Positions 46,001 through 61,000 of a stretch of 64,000 nt of DNA are shown in pieces. Position 1 is the stretch's first letter. Every line of letters starts with the position of its first letter. The position numbers and the translations under genes are program-made. The notes under the pieces were generated by a model that was given only the letters and a program-made list of their open reading frames with translations, did not search any database and was not told where the DNA came from. The stretch is from positions 40,359,691 through 40,423,690 of the forward strand of contig NC_134278.1 of NCBI RefSeq assembly GCF_949628215.1, read 5' to 3'. The DNA is from Phalacrocorax aristotelis (lineage: Eukaryota; Chordata; Aves; Suliformes; Phalacrocoracidae).

Positions 46001-49000
46001 TGGGCCACTGTTCTTCATCACTGACACCAACCACACAGAGAGGCTGTTCTAGAGCTGAGGAAGTTCGTGGACAGTTTGCTCAGCCCTGTGGAAATGAGGT
46101 GGGAATTTCATTTTAATTTACTTGCTCTTCTGGGAATTCTCAGCGATTCCTATCATAAACTCACACCTCTGCTGAAAAAAATGATCACATGTCATATTTA
46201 GGGAAGGAGTTAACACTACTACTTAAAGCAGTAAGTTAGTAAGGTTAAAATACATGTCAAAACTGTACTTCTGCATACAAACGCTCCTCTTACCTATGGA
46301 GTCTGGCATGGGTGTACTGCAAGAACACGCCTGTATCTCCACGACTTTGAAGAGCTCGCTCCCAGCTAAACTGATAATCAGATGACAGAAGGCCTCGGAA
46401 GTCCTGGAACAACAAATGAATGTCACCTAGATATGGCTCTCCATCTCAGTTTTTAACTTTTCACAGAAGATGCAAACACCTCAGGAGGCAGCCCCAGACT
46501 CACCTGAATGATCAGTGCCGCAAGACCAACTTTCTCTGCTGTCTCCGTGGGGTCTTCTGTCTCTTTGGTTGCTGAAGAGAAACAGAGAATAAGAAATCAG
46601 AAGTCTGTAGCAGCCTAACGACTCCCTTGCTCAGACTTGGAGATGCCAATAAAACAGCATCTTTAAAACTGTGAAGTAGCAATATGGAAATTGTCAGGAT
46701 GCACACAGCAAGAAGTCCAGGATACAAATCTTTCTTAGAATCACAGAATCATAGAATGGTTTGGGTTGGAAGGGACCTTTAGAGGTCATCTAGTCCAACC
46801 CCCCTGCACTGAGCAGGGACAATTAGATCAGGTTGCTCAGAGCCCCGTCCAACCTGACCTTGAATGTCTCTAGGGATGAGGCCTCCACAGCCTCTCTGGG
46901 CAACCTGTTCCGGTGTTTCACCACCCTCATTGTAAGGCATTTTTTCCTTATATCCTGTCTAAATCTATCCTCCTTTAGTTTAAAACCATCACCCCTTGTC
47001 CTGTCACAACAGGCCTTGCTAGAGAGATTGCCCCCATCCTTCCTATAAGTCCCCCTTTAAGTACTGAAAGGCTGCAATAAGGTCTCCCCACAGCCTTCTC
47101 TTCTCCAGGCTGAAGAAGTTGAGATAGAGCTGTTTCTGATAGGCTTTTTCTCACTTCCCCTAGTATGTGTAATGCAGATTTTAAGGTCAGAAGGGTTCAT
47201 TACAACAGGCTAGCTACACTACACTAAATTCCTCTTCACAATTCAGACACCCAGTCTCCAAGGTCAGGAAAAGAATGACAGGGCAATTCAGATTTTGTTT
47301 AAAATCTGATAAAAAACATCAAGTGATATGGAGGCATAAATAGACAAATTATTCCAATGGCTAATGGAGCATTTGGATGCACATTTAGAGAGTATTTACA
47401 CCTTCCACTGTAGATACCTAAACTGACTGTACTCGGAGAATCTGAACTGAGAGAATGATAGAATGGTTTGGGTTGGAAGGGACCTTCAAAGATCAGCTAG
47501 TCCAACCTCCCTGCCACAGCCCGGGACATCTTCAGCTAGACCAGGTTGCTCAGAGCCCCATCCAACCTGGCCTTGAACACCTCCAGGGATGGGGCATCCA
47601 CAGCTTTTCTGGGCAACCTGTTCCAGTGCCTCACCACCCTCATCGTAAAAACTTTCTTCCTTCCAATCTAAACCTACTATCTTTCAGTTTAAAACATTTG
47701 TCCCTTGTCCTGTACTACAGGTCCTGGTAAAAAAGTCTTTCTCAGTCTTATAAGCTCCCTTTATATAATGAAAGTCTGCAATAACATCTCCCCACAGCCT
47801 TCTCTTCTCCAGGCTGAGCAACCCCAACTCTCTCAGCCTGTCCTCATAGGAGAGGCATTCTAGTCCTCTGAGTCCCTCATCCAGACCCGCTCCAATAGGT
47901 CCATGTCTTTCCTGGGCTGAGGGCTCCAGAGCTGGATGCAGCACTCCAGGTGGGGTCTCACCAGAGCAGAGGGGCAGAATCATCCTCGACCTTGACCTGC
48001 TGGCTGTGCTGCTTTTGATGCAGCCCAGGTTACAGTTGGCCTTCTGGGCTGCGAGTGCACATTGTTGGCTCATGTCTAGCTTTTCATTCACCACTACCCC
48101 CAAGTCCTTCTCCACAGGGCTGCTCTCAATCCCTTCATCCCCCAGCCTGTATTGATATTGGGGGTTGACCCAACCCTGGTGCAGGACCTTGCACTTGGCC
48201 TTGTTGAACCTCACATGCCTACCTCTCCAGCTTGTCAAGGTCCCTTTGGATGACATCTCATCCTTCTGGTGTGTCAACTGCACCACTCAGCTTGGTTTCA
48301 TCTGCAAACCTGCTGAGAGTGCACTCGATCCCACTGTCTATGTCATTGATGAAGATATTAAATAGTATTGATCCCAGTATGGACCCTTGAGGGACACCAC
48401 TTATTAATAGTTTCCACCTTGGACATTGAGCCACTGACGGATAACTCTTTGGACATGGCCATCCATCCAGCCAGTTCCTTATCCAACAGCCCATCCATTA
48501 AATTCGTATCTCTCCCCTGTAGAGAGAAGGATGTTGTGGGGGATCATATCAAAGGCCTTACAGAAGTCCAGGTAGACGACATTCATAGCTCTTCCCTCGT
48601 CCACTGGTGCAGTCACTCAATCATAGAAGGCCACTAGATTAGTCAGACACGATTTGCCCTTCTCCCTGGGTAGACATGACAACAACCTCTCCAAAGCTGC
48701 TCTAACTAAATAGACTGAACTTAAGTCTATCATCACAAAACCTAATTAATCTGGAAGACTCTAAGAGAGAATGCCTTCACAACAGCTGCAGAGACATGTC
48801 TGCAAAGCCATTTCCAGCTTTTTCACAACTCACGCGATATTCTTCAGCAAATAAGCAACATGCTGTTGTGTACAGAAATTCACCTAAGGGCCTGTTTCAT
48901 TCCCTGTCTCACAGGGAAGTTCACAGGCCCAAGCTGGTGCTCCAGTTCACCAGAAGTGCAGCAAACTTGCCTATATAACAGCACTTCAGATGCTGGATCT

Positions 49001-52000
49001 TCTGGGAAATCAATTACTTGTGCTTGGACCCACAACCTTGCCTAGTAAAAAGGTGACGCTTCTGACATACATAACACTTTCTATTTTTAAACTCAGATAA
49101 CAGTGTACTCTAGCAGGGTCTCCTCTTCCTGATTGCCTGTACTGGAGAGAAAGGAGGGTTCTTATCACAGTCTTTCACAAGATAAATCTGTACCACTTTA
49201 GCAAGGGCCAAGTGCATGTTTTTATTGTGGTATATGTAATCTATTAAATTTGCAGAGTTCAGCTTACAATTTCCTGTCCCAGCCAATTTCCCACTAGCAG
49301 CAGAATATACAGAATTCAGCTGTTCTCTTAAGGCACTGCTTAAGCTGAAACAGTTTTGCAGTACAGTTTTAGTACTCTTAGATTTCTGCCTTTTACTTTG
49401 CTATTTCTTCGTGCCAGGTCAGCAATGCCAACTGAGACAACTTTGAGTAGTTCACACTACTCCTACTTTTGCTATTTACAAAATTCAGAAAGGATTAAGT
49501 TTGAAAAATGTGGGGATAGTTCATAGCCCTGAGAAGTCTCAGACTGGCTATTCGTTCACAGAGACAAATATGTTTAGATTACATTATTACTTTTCATAAC
49601 TGAGATTTGTTTCAAAACAGAACAACTGTCTCAGAATTCAGGCTTTTGTTTAGATGCTTGATGAGATGCAGACAAAGCTGTCTAAGAGAAAGTAAAGTGG
49701 CAAAGGAGGTAATAAGCATTACAGAGGGGATTTATGTGGATTGCAGGATTCACTGAGATGAGTAGAAAGAAAAAGGATGCCAGTAATGGTAACATAACTA
49801 GCACAAGAACTGTGTACAGTTAAAAGCAAAGAGTTTATACAAAGGTAGTTAACTAACCAGCTCCAGCTCCACACAGGCATGATTTTTAAAGCTAGCATTG
49901 GCTGTTAGATGCCCAGCTCCCCAGATCTTCTCAATGACAGTGAGGCATTTTGATGCCACACACAAGTATGTAATATCTTCCACTGTGTATCCAAATGCTT
50001 TTCAGACCTTGAAGACATTGCTATGAGTCAGGGATTTAAGATTTCTAATTTAAGAAAGGGGAAGTAAGGCAGGAATTAAAACATAGGAGGGAAAAATTCT
50101 ACAAGCACAGGTAGTATTTATGGTCTAACGGATAACTCTGGGGAGCGCTGCAGTGCCATCTGAACACATTGCTTCTTTCAGCTGATCTTCTGCCTGCTGC
50201 TTCTGCAATGGAACACCAGTCTGTACCTCTGCCCTGTCAGTTCAGTCCAGCATAAAAATAAGTTTGCTTTGCACTCAGCTATGATACTGACCTTTAAACT
50301 GAAGCTCTAAGCTCTATTCCTCTCTGCAGTAAAACTGGTTTGAATCCGAGGGTCACCCTTCTATCATTCTGCCTGCCCCTCCTCCTCCTTGCTCACTCTA
50401 CAAGCAAAATTATCTGGATTAAAAAAACCGAGGAGGCGGAGCAAGGAAGGTGCACACTACTTAACCTGATACGTTCATTGATTCAATTCAGCACCTAAGT
50501 CCAGAAAGCACAAGAGGGGGCAGCATTTCACTGGGAACTGCTTGAAATCTTCACTGCGTCAAGAGCAAACAGCTCTAGAGCCACAGGCCGAGGCACAGGC
50601 AAACACCCCCTTCAGCAGATTCTGCTGCAGAGCACTGACCTCCTGGGGACTCCGGAAACAGTCGTGAGGCTGGGAGGATGGCAGGGAAGTAGTTGCAGAC
50701 AAGCTACAGTCAATCTTGCCAGAGAAAACTGTCAGAGCTACAAATCCTTTGGATGAAATCTGACTGTTCCCTGAACTCCAGCCCCAGTCTCACTGTTGAC
50801 TCATTTGTCCCTCCAGAAAAAAAGTAACTGTTGTCCCCAAAAGGCAGGTGCGTCCTTCCCAGTGCAAAAGCACAATGCAATAATTTCACCGAGTGTTAAA
50901 ATTTGCAGATCTGTAATTTAGGGAAGTTCACAGAGTTGCAAAGGATTATTTTAACATTGTTTATATTATGGGAGATACAAAAAGCACACGGATCAGGGCA
51001 TATCCCTGAGATTAGTCTGATGCGGGGAAAAGTGAACGGTAGAAAAGACGACAAGTTTTTGATCAAGACAGAACATCAAAAGAAATTAATAAGACCTGAA
51101 AGAGCTAACTTTTTGCAGAAGCCATGTTTTGTAACATCCTTGAGCGAACTTCATTTAAAACATCTTCCAGGAAAATTACTTCTCCTCTCCGAGTCTTCAT
51201 CCCTTGAACTAGACCAAAAGACACATGCTGGCACCTGTGTTGAAAAGCAGCAGGACCTAAAATTACATTTTAATCAAGAGAAATGTTTGCAGTGTTTGTT
51301 CAGAGCTGGATTCTTACCAGGAAACAGCAATAGCAGCTGAATAAATAGCACTCCAATGTGGGAAGCTTGGTGATATAATCAGTAACTCTCATTTCAGCAA
51401 CCAAAGCTCCATACTTATTGTATAATGGGAAAATTATGATCAGAATTATGATAACCTGGTCATTTGTGTGCTCATGGGAACCTCTCTTGCTACTAGCTTT
51501 AGTACAGAGGACTCAATGCAATAAATTGCAATAAATTGAGGAGAGGCAGGATGTAGACAGATCAAATTACTGTGGCAACACAGATCTGTTAATAACATTA
51601 GAAAGGGAGTTATAATAATTCCATTGTAGCCACATTAAACTAAAAATGTAATTAATCATTGCTAATAATAAAACATTCATTGCTTCTGCTCACAATAATC
51701 CCAAGCATTATTCTGGATCCTAAGGCAATTTTAGTGCAACTTTAAGCACTGTGAAAGGAGGCAGACTAATATTCCTGAAGGCTAAAATCCTATATTTAAC
51801 CACAAAAGACACACAGTCTGTCGGAGAGGAATGTGATTTAGTCTGCAGACCCATTATTAACCTTTACTCAGATTGCTAACAGGATTGGTAATTACAATGA
51901 GTAACAGCGGGGATACGTTTCCCTGCAATAGATATTTCAAGCCTGAAGCATGATTCAAACTCGGATTCTTATCTCTGCTAAAATATCATACTTCAAGAAG

Positions 52001-55000
52001 TAATTGTTTAATATGTGATCACACAACATCCCAGAAGCTATGCCATAAAGTCTCTGAAGGAGACCCTTTTTCCCATTCTTACATCAAGCAGTTTTGAAAG
52101 AACTGTTAAATGAGAGACACAGCTGTTTTTCAGATCCTGAACACATGGCGATGTCTCTCCCTTCACAAATAAAGCAGACCAGCAGGAGTGGACGTAGAGT
52201 TGAGAGGACCTGAGGCCCACGTTGCACACAGTTCTGAGGGTTTCATTTTCTTATTTTTTCCTCCTTATCAGACTAGCATTAGCTGGGTCCTATGGGCCAA
52301 ATGTCTGCTTGCACTCTGGAGTTCATTAGTTGCACACCAGCAGAACATCTTGTATCTTAGTTTATCCAAAATGCCTACATGATGTGCTACCGTGTGGTGG
52401 CAGGTAGACAGAATCAGGAGATTCTCTTCAAAAGAGCACTCCACTGACATTCCAATGCACATATTAGCCATTCTTTAAAAAAAAAAAGAAAAAGAAAAAA
52501 AGGTATATAATAAGATTCATAAATACATACCTTTCTGCCCAGTCATAACCCATGAGCTTCAGTATTTGGAACAAATGTTGAAAGTGATTATTTTGACTTT
52601 TATCTGTCTAAGGAATAGAATTGGTGCATATCAGAAAACATTCCAAGCTTGGGAAGGATTAGTGTTTAACACACAGACACGCAACACCACAGATACTGTG
52701 CCAGTAAAGTCACTGCATGCAGAATTAAGACCTATGAAGACAGGCAAGACTTGAAAAATGTAACAGCTGGAATCTATGGCAATGGGATTTTGCATCTTGT
52801 CAGAAAAAGTAATTAACCTTTTCAAAAATGGTTATTCCTAGGTCATGAAGGCAAAGCCGTGAAGTGAAATGAAACCTTGATGTTCTTTAGTGTCATGTAA
52901 TCTGTAAGCTACCCATCAAACAAAATGCCTCCATTTGCACTTCAGAACTTTGCCGCTCCTGTTATATTCCCATGTTTTACATCACCAAATTTAAGGTTCC
53001 TTTGGCTTAGAAACAGAACGCCTCTTTCAGCCCTCTGTCTCCAGAACCTACTAGTTTCTTTTGTCTCCAGTGTGATTTGTGGAGCTTTACATCATTAAGT
53101 CAGGTGCATAATTAAAAAAAAAAAGCATACATGATCACATTTTCACATTAATGATGCATCTTGTGCTCTTCCACTTCCAGTGACTCTCTCCTATGCCTTA
53201 AGACATTTTCTCATAGAAGTTTCTTTATATCTAACAATGAAGGATCTTCGTCTGTGTTTCTAGCTACAGCTGTTGCTACAAAGTTCACTTTCCTACCTAG
53301 CTGCTTTGACTACATCACTCAAAGACTCCTTTATCCCTCTTTAACAAAAAAACACTGCAGTGATAACCAAGTAACTACCATTTCCTTATTTGTTTGGTGT
53401 TCCAAGACAGGGACTGAGCAGAGAGTGAAGCGCTTATCTGTGTTTTTTTTTTCTCAACTCTACCATTGTATCAAGCCCTCTAGGTCTGAATTCATCCCTG
53501 TTCTCCTGTTTTACAACAGATTATACGTCCTGTGACAGAAACTGGTTTGGTTTTGTGTGCACAACAGCATGTTCCTTGCCACCTGGACCACAATCACAGC
53601 ATTTAAAAGCCTCTTAAAAGGACTGTAGCCTTTTGTGAGCAGATATTGTGACAAATCGTGGCAATACTCACTGACAAAAGACTTCAGTCCTTCTGAACTT
53701 AACTGCTTCTTTGTGACTGTTCACAGAGTAGAATTTTCAGCTAAAACTAAACTAAAAGCCAATTTAAGTTTGTAATTACTTGTCTTGACCAACATATATA
53801 GAAATAGCATACAGAAGAATATTTAAAATCCTCAACAGAAAATAATCCAATAATAATCTAATAGCTTTTTTAAATAATCCTTTAAACTCCTATAGAAATA
53901 AAAACATGAAAAGACAGGCCAAGATAAGAATATCTATCAGGCGGTACAAGCTGAATTCCAGGTTTCAGCTGGCCACCTGAAAACTAAGCATCAACTCCTG
54001 TGGGTTTGGGATGCTGTGTGATACTGCAAGAAGCATAACAATCAGTGTTTATTATGCTTGAACAATCCACACAATTAAAATTGCATGAAAACCATATTTG
54101 TTAAGAAGGATGGAAATAAATACTAGGAGTACCACACAACTTCATCTCTGCCTGTAAGTGTGTAGGTAGGTTGAAAAAGATGAACCTGCAGACATTACCA
54201 TTTCATAAACCTCCTTTTTTTCATAGCTTCATAGCATGGCAAAAATAACACAAATACTCAAAAGTAAGATTTGTATTGTGAAGAATGGCAGTTTTTGTCC
54301 TTACAGGCCCCAAAATTATACATGTTCAAATGTAGTCTAAGTGGTTAGCTTTAAGGGAGAAGGTTGCAGTCTGGCAGTGTGGATTGTATTTAATTCTTCA
54401 CATATAAAAGTGCTTTCATCTCCTGTGTTGAACACAACATTCAACAGAATCTTAGCACCTCGTTAATAATATGTCACACATTTTTAAGTATTTTGAATAT
54501 TTTGCTCATATCTTTGGATTTTTATGAAATAAGTAGGACGTTTTAAAATATAAATTGGTGAATGCACTGATTTACAGCATTACAACTAACAAACCAATTT
54601 AATGTTCTCTTAAGCAAGTTGATCTGATGAAAATAGGATGCTCTTACAAAATAAGACTCAAGAGCCACTAAATAATTTTCTTGTATATTGAAATACATTT
54701 TAATTTAATAATTAAAGACTAAAATAATCAGTGTGCTCATTTAAACCCATGAAGTCCTCCCACCTCTGGTAACACTGAGTGAAGTCTTAACACACTACAA
54801 AGCGCTGCCACAAAACAGCAGCAAAACTCAGCAAGGCTGGCAGTTCCCTCATCAGAGTTTGTCCCACAAACTCTCTTAACAGCTCATGTTATTGCCCTCT
54901 CATTTTATGACCCCACTTTCTCAGCCCTCAGAAAGTCAGAAGTGATAGAAATACTAACCATGTTATCCAAAACCTACGCAACCTTAGCAAGGTTGAAAGA

Positions 55001-58000
55001 ACAGGACTAGACAGGCTAACCTGTCGTTTCCAGCTTGAATGAGACATTGATTATAACTGTCAGGTCGATCACGCCACAGTCCGGTTTTGCTGCCTGCCTG
55101 TTTGGACTAGGAGTGTATCAAAGAGGCCCAGGTAAGGAAATGAACAGTTACTGGAGTTCAGCCATGAGCAGCCCAGCAGCTCAAGACTATTGCTTCTGTA
55201 CTTGCTCGCTCCAGTAGCTTAATATTCATCCCCCATCCTGATTTGTGCGAAATACCCACCCACTTATTTTCTTTCTTTCTAATTGTTCCTTCTCCCTTGG
55301 TCCCTACTACCTCATGGTATTAAAAAATACAAATAATCACCTACCCACATGAACTAGGGAGGAAGCTTCCTTAACTCCTAACACATTCCACTTTCACAGC
55401 CACACTGCTCTTCAGTACCAGTGAGTCTACTACATCCCAGTCAGTAGAGGTAACCTCCCCCCAAAACACTGCAAACCCACCCTATTCCATGACCTTCTGT
55501 GGGAATGACAAGTTAGTGGAAACTTCTGGAAGACTGAAAATAAAAGAAGGAATGTGACTTAACTAAAAGTCACACTTTATCTGGGTATTTCATTTTATGC
55601 TTACTCTCCCCCTCCCCTGAATAATGGTATTTGTAACATTATATTGGCTTTTGAAAGAGTTGCACCAGAGAAGATTTATGGGCATTGCCAAACGCATCAC
55701 AAAGAACATGCCTGAAACCTGCAGATTTTCTTCCACGGGTCATTAATTGACTTTGTTTTATAAAACATGGTTTTAAAATTTTTTTTTTCTAAATGTGGGA
55801 AAAAGAAAATTTAAAAGCACATGTGATATGTCCTTGGTAATGCTAAAGGAAAAAAGTTTCACACAAGTGAGGAGATAATCCCGCCATTTGTTACTGATAA
55901 TGCTGGAATAGTTGAAGAGCAAAATAATCAAACTAAGAAACATAAAAAGATTCCCTGTCTACAACTGCTCCAGACTGATTAGCAGGACTTTATGTGTGAT
56001 TTCTACGTAATGAAACCAAGGCATTGTTCAAAGCCATAAAAATTTACATTTCAGATAAGATATCAGGACTTTAGGGTAGACTCAGATTCATTTTAGTACA
56101 TTAATTTCTCAATTCCTAATTAACATTTTACAACCTCTTATAACACCAGCAGCTTTTTCTGACTTGTTTAAATATTAAATACAACATTTATATAGAAAAT
56201 ACAATGCAATTGAGTAAAAGTTCCTTTAAAATTAATTGCAATGAATTTTTAAAATGAAGAATAACTCTAGAGCTGATTTTTCAGCTGTTCCATGGGTCAT
56301 GAACTGAAACAGAACACAGAAACGCTGCCACATTGAGGCACAGTTGTTGGGCAGTAAGGGCATCGATTTTACTGCCAAAAATACCATGTGCCAAAGTTAT
56401 ACTGGGAGCAAGAGGCCCCCTGGATTATTGGCAAGAGTCAGGCTCAGAAGTGTCTGGTGAATCTAGAATGACTTACCACATAAATCATAGTATCCCAGCT
56501 ATGCTTATTCATTCGGTCTATAGCAGCAGCAAGATCTCTGGAAGAGATAATGAGAAACTATTGGGACTTTCGCTCAAACACACCTCATTATTTGCCTCTT
56601 GGGAAAATAATCTGCTCTTATGGAGGCAAGAGGACTGCCAGATTAGAAGGATCCATGTATGCCTTACACAAAAAAAGAGGGCATGTATGCTTTGTTTTCC
56701 TTTTAAACCACCAGTTACAAAAATTACTGAGGAAACAGTTCTCATGCACAGAGTAAGTCTGGTCTCTGCCTGCCTGCTGGGACTCAGCTGGGAGACTTGA
56801 GAGAAACAACCCTCCCCTGGAAAACTAACCCAGTACTAGGTTATATGATAAAAAGCTCATATTCACACACACAAAGTAGTACAGAGAAACAACTTTCTCG
56901 AGACCCTCCCAGGGCTGTCATGAGAGAGCCACCAGTCCCATGTCCCAGTCTGAAACCCACCCCAAGGGTCAGCAGGAGCAGCTCTCTGGACCACCGTCTG
57001 ACTGAGGAAGGTTACTGCCTAAGGAACATGGGATACAAAGGAAAAGCATTTTGCAAATGCTTTTTGCAATTTGCAATTGCAACAAGACTTACTATAGGAT
57101 GCTTAGGGGAGGAAGCAAAGGTGGGAAAAGAAAGGAAGAAGGTGATAAAAGGGGCATGTGGCTTGTAAACCAATTGCTAGTTAATGGGTTTGTCCAGTTG
57201 TGCTCTGCACCTGGACAGGACAGCCTGTCCTGTCTTCTCTGTTTCAAACTTTTCCGAGGTAAGGGGGGGATCTCTCTTCTGTGTGCATGTGTGTTTGGAG
57301 GTCTAAGTATCAGCAACTGGAGTTGGGGACTACAGGTCATATAGGCCATGCATCTGTGGCACCAGCCACTGAAGGGACTGAAAGTAAGTGAAATTAAGTG
57401 ATAGCAACTACAGTCTGACCTTGGGTTACAGGGACCAAGGTGTCAACAGCTGGAGTGAGGGCACACATGTCCACATGTGATTGACAGCAAATATCAAGCT
57501 GAACCAGCCCGCAACCAGGTGAAGGGCCCTGGGAGCCAGGTACGTGTGTGTCTTCAAAGGTGAGGCACCCAGAGGAGTCTGTACTGTCAGTATCAGGGTG
57601 TTCAGGCCAACTGTTAGAGAGACCATGGGGCCTGGGGGTTAACCGAGACCTGCCTGTGTTATTGTGTGTCTCTACATCGGAGGCAACAGGATCCAGGGCC
57701 AGCTGCTGGATGGACCACATGTCTAAGCCCGGTTACCGGAAGGATCTGCTGTGTCTGTGCCAGCAACTGGAGCGGGGCTATGGGCCGTGGGGGCTCACAT
57801 GCCCAGGTGCCAGCAAGTGGGGAGACCTGGGGATCCAGGGGCCAGCTAATGGGCAGACTGAGTGGTGAAGCTCAGCTACTGGAGAGATCCACATTGTGTT
57901 TACGTACTCTAGACACATAATACATATGTATATTACTTATGGAGATAATATATATCACATACATACATGTGTATATATATACACACATATATACGTGTGT

Positions 58001-61000
58001 ATTGCTTCACACTATTAGACCCGCACCCTAATCAGCCACAGAGCACAAATGGCTTCATTTTGTCCCCGTCAGAGTGCTGAGTGGTTTTGTCCGTGTTGCC
58101 CTGTTTGGTTGGCTCGGTGTATATATGCGTGTGTGTTTGAGTGCCTGCTGGGAACAGCTGCTCAGCCTCACTACTGGTGGGACCTGTGGGTATGGAGCTG
58201 CGGCAGCTTTGCCTCTACCTGGCCACAGGATTCAGCAGCTCCCAAATGTGCAGGATTGGCCACAGCATCTCTCTAACTTGTCCTGAAAAGCTGTACGCAG
58301 TTTACCGTGAGGGCTAGACATCTGATTTATTTACATTACTGGCACAAAGAAATTGTTACGGCTTCCATATTAAAATACGCGAGACGAATTTTAGGATACT
58401 GATGAGAAGGCAGGAAAACAGTAATAAAATTGATGGTACAGTGCTGGTGGTCCACTGAGTCAATGAAGACATGGCTGAACAAGCCATTTTTTAATGCATC
58501 ACACCGCCAATAAACATTTTAAGCAAAGGGCTTCCTAAAACCTTCATCATTAGGCAAGTGTTTATTAGATGAAGAGATCCCAGCTTTGTTTTCACACTCA
58601 GCAGCTGTAGAAAGTATTATGATTTATGGAAAGAGGAGATTTACTAATAGACTGCTTAAGGGGAGGAAAAGTATTTAAAAGCAGTTGCTTCTACTGAGCC
58701 ATTTTCATCCCATCATAGTTACATCGCTAGTTCCAGTTACAACTACTCATTCGTCAAGGTGTTCCATCCCTGAAATAAAAAGCTTCAAAATCTATACTAT
58801 CGGTTACAAATGTAATCATGTACCAAACTTTACTGACAAAATAAATGGCAAGAAACACAAATGGGCTTACTTGCCTTGTTATATAAAGCGATGTGCCATC
58901 ACTACGCATGACGGTGGAAAACGATGAGAGGTCTTTCTTTTCTGAAAGATCCACAATTCCTGTCCCTTTTCTGTAAGTTGAGAAAAAACACTGAAGGAAC
59001 TGCAAGCCAGATCCAAAATACAGATAAAGTTCAGATAAGATAGAGATCAGAACCAAAATGAAGGCCTCTTGCCATAGAACCCCCCCTCACTCTAGACTGT
59101 CTTGTTCTTTCCTTGAAGGCTTTTGAAGACCGTTCCTCTAAGTTTGTTGTCACCACTGCTGATGCCAGGGAGCCGCCTGCCCACATTTTGGTGCACTCCA
59201 TGACTACAGCTTCTATCCCAGTTCAGCAGGGTAGCACATCAAGGCAAGGATCTCATCTAACTCTGCTTGCTAAATGGCACATGCAGCTACCAAACTAAGT
59301 AACAGCCTAAAAGGCCATTAGGAGTCGAACACTGTCATTGCACCTAACGGGTCACAGCCAGGCTTCTGTGCCAGCCACAAGAAAAGGCAAACTTAATTTG
59401 TAGCTGTGATTGCACAAATGCTGTTGGCCTTCTACTAGAATGTACCAAAACTATCTAAAGAAAACCATTCCCTTAGATGACGTACACACCCCACTGATCG
59501 TATTTCATTTGAAATGCCACTGTGTTGTTAAGCAAACTATGCCAATAGATTGAATAATGAGTTCATACATTGTTTTCTGAAGGAGTCCTTTTTCCTCCAA
59601 CAACTTTAGAACTTCCTGGGACTTTTTGTGGTAATATGATTCTCCAGAATATTCATCAAAGTGCACTCCTAGACGCTGAAAAGTTCCAAGAATATCAAAG
59701 AAGGGAAACATTGTTAGACTGAAGCTAATCATTTATTCAAATAAAGTCAGATGATAGGTCTGTCTGTGTCACAGGTCAGACAGAGTGCAAAGATCAATTT
59801 TATTCCAGGAAATGTCACTTCACTGTTAAAAGGAAAGGATGTTTTGATTTTAATAGATTTCTGCATTGGAATTAATCTCCCCAAGTTTAATAGAGTGTTG
59901 GATATAACATTCATGTGAAATTGGGAGTAAACTGGAGAGAGCAATTAGTACAAAAATAATCTGAGGTAAGTCTCTGTCACCGTTACTAGGAAGGCTGAGG
60001 GTACACCTAGGAGAGAGAGGATGACCTTAACTGTCAAAACTGGGTAAAATATAATAGGTTAATGTAAAAGACAAGGTTTTTAACTGAGGTCAACAAAGCT
60101 ATCAGTCCACCAGCTTGACTCTTACTAGTTTGAAAAGGAGTTGGGAGAGAAAGATCTAGCTGTACCAGTCATCATGTGATCAATGACAAGTGACCATCAT
60201 AATGCAGCTGCGCACACTCACCCTAATAGGTCAGCTTTCCACTAGAGTTATCAAGTCTTTGTCTCGCTTAGGAGATCTTAAGAGTACTTAGCTTGACTCC
60301 AGTGATATGTTTCAGGGAAGAAATTAAAGCACAGCCAGGTTACCTGGATTGTTGGGGAAAGGGCAGGCCACTTCTCTTTTGACTTTGCAATCAAGGATGA
60401 AAGAAGACATGACCAATTTTTACAAATACATCAAGAGGAAGGAAATGGAAAAGTGCAATTTTAAGTAAAAAATACTACTAGAAGGAAGTGGTATAAAACA
60501 AGTCACAAATTCTTTGGAGCTGCGAGTTGGAAAACAATGTCTAAGCCCATCAAAAATGGGCAGCCATTCCAGAATTTCCTTGCAAGAATGTGGGGAAGAA
60601 AAACACTAGCTAGTCGTCAGATGGACTCTTGGGTAAGATTACACAGTATTAATACCAAGAGACTTGATTCAGTGACAGGAGGTACATCTCACTCCTGTTT
60701 CCCAAATTCATAATATTAATTTTGTGGTCAGTAGCACAAACATCTCCCGTGAAACAGTAGACATTGGCTCCATTCCTGAGATCACAGTAATGCAACAGAT
60801 GGCCTTATATTAGCTCAACTCAACCTGCAGGTAACTTATGCACTGATTACTATCGTAAACTCCTGCTGCTATAATTACTTATACTCAATTTAATATGCAA
60901 CATACACAGCTCTGCATTATAACATTAGATCAGAAGCGTGAAAACAAAGTTATCTCCTAATAAAATTTCTTATATGGAAACTATTAAATTTAGCAGGTTC

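Noticed and set aside
47684-48286. 200-codon minus-strand frame as a gene
   Set aside because: Lies wholly within the CR1 at 47452-48670 and matches its ORF2 blocks.
58871-58872. GT donor after ...ITRQ instead of the GC donor in RARS2
   Set aside because: Joins out of frame: the next exon would read into a stop and lose the DLAAAIDR block.
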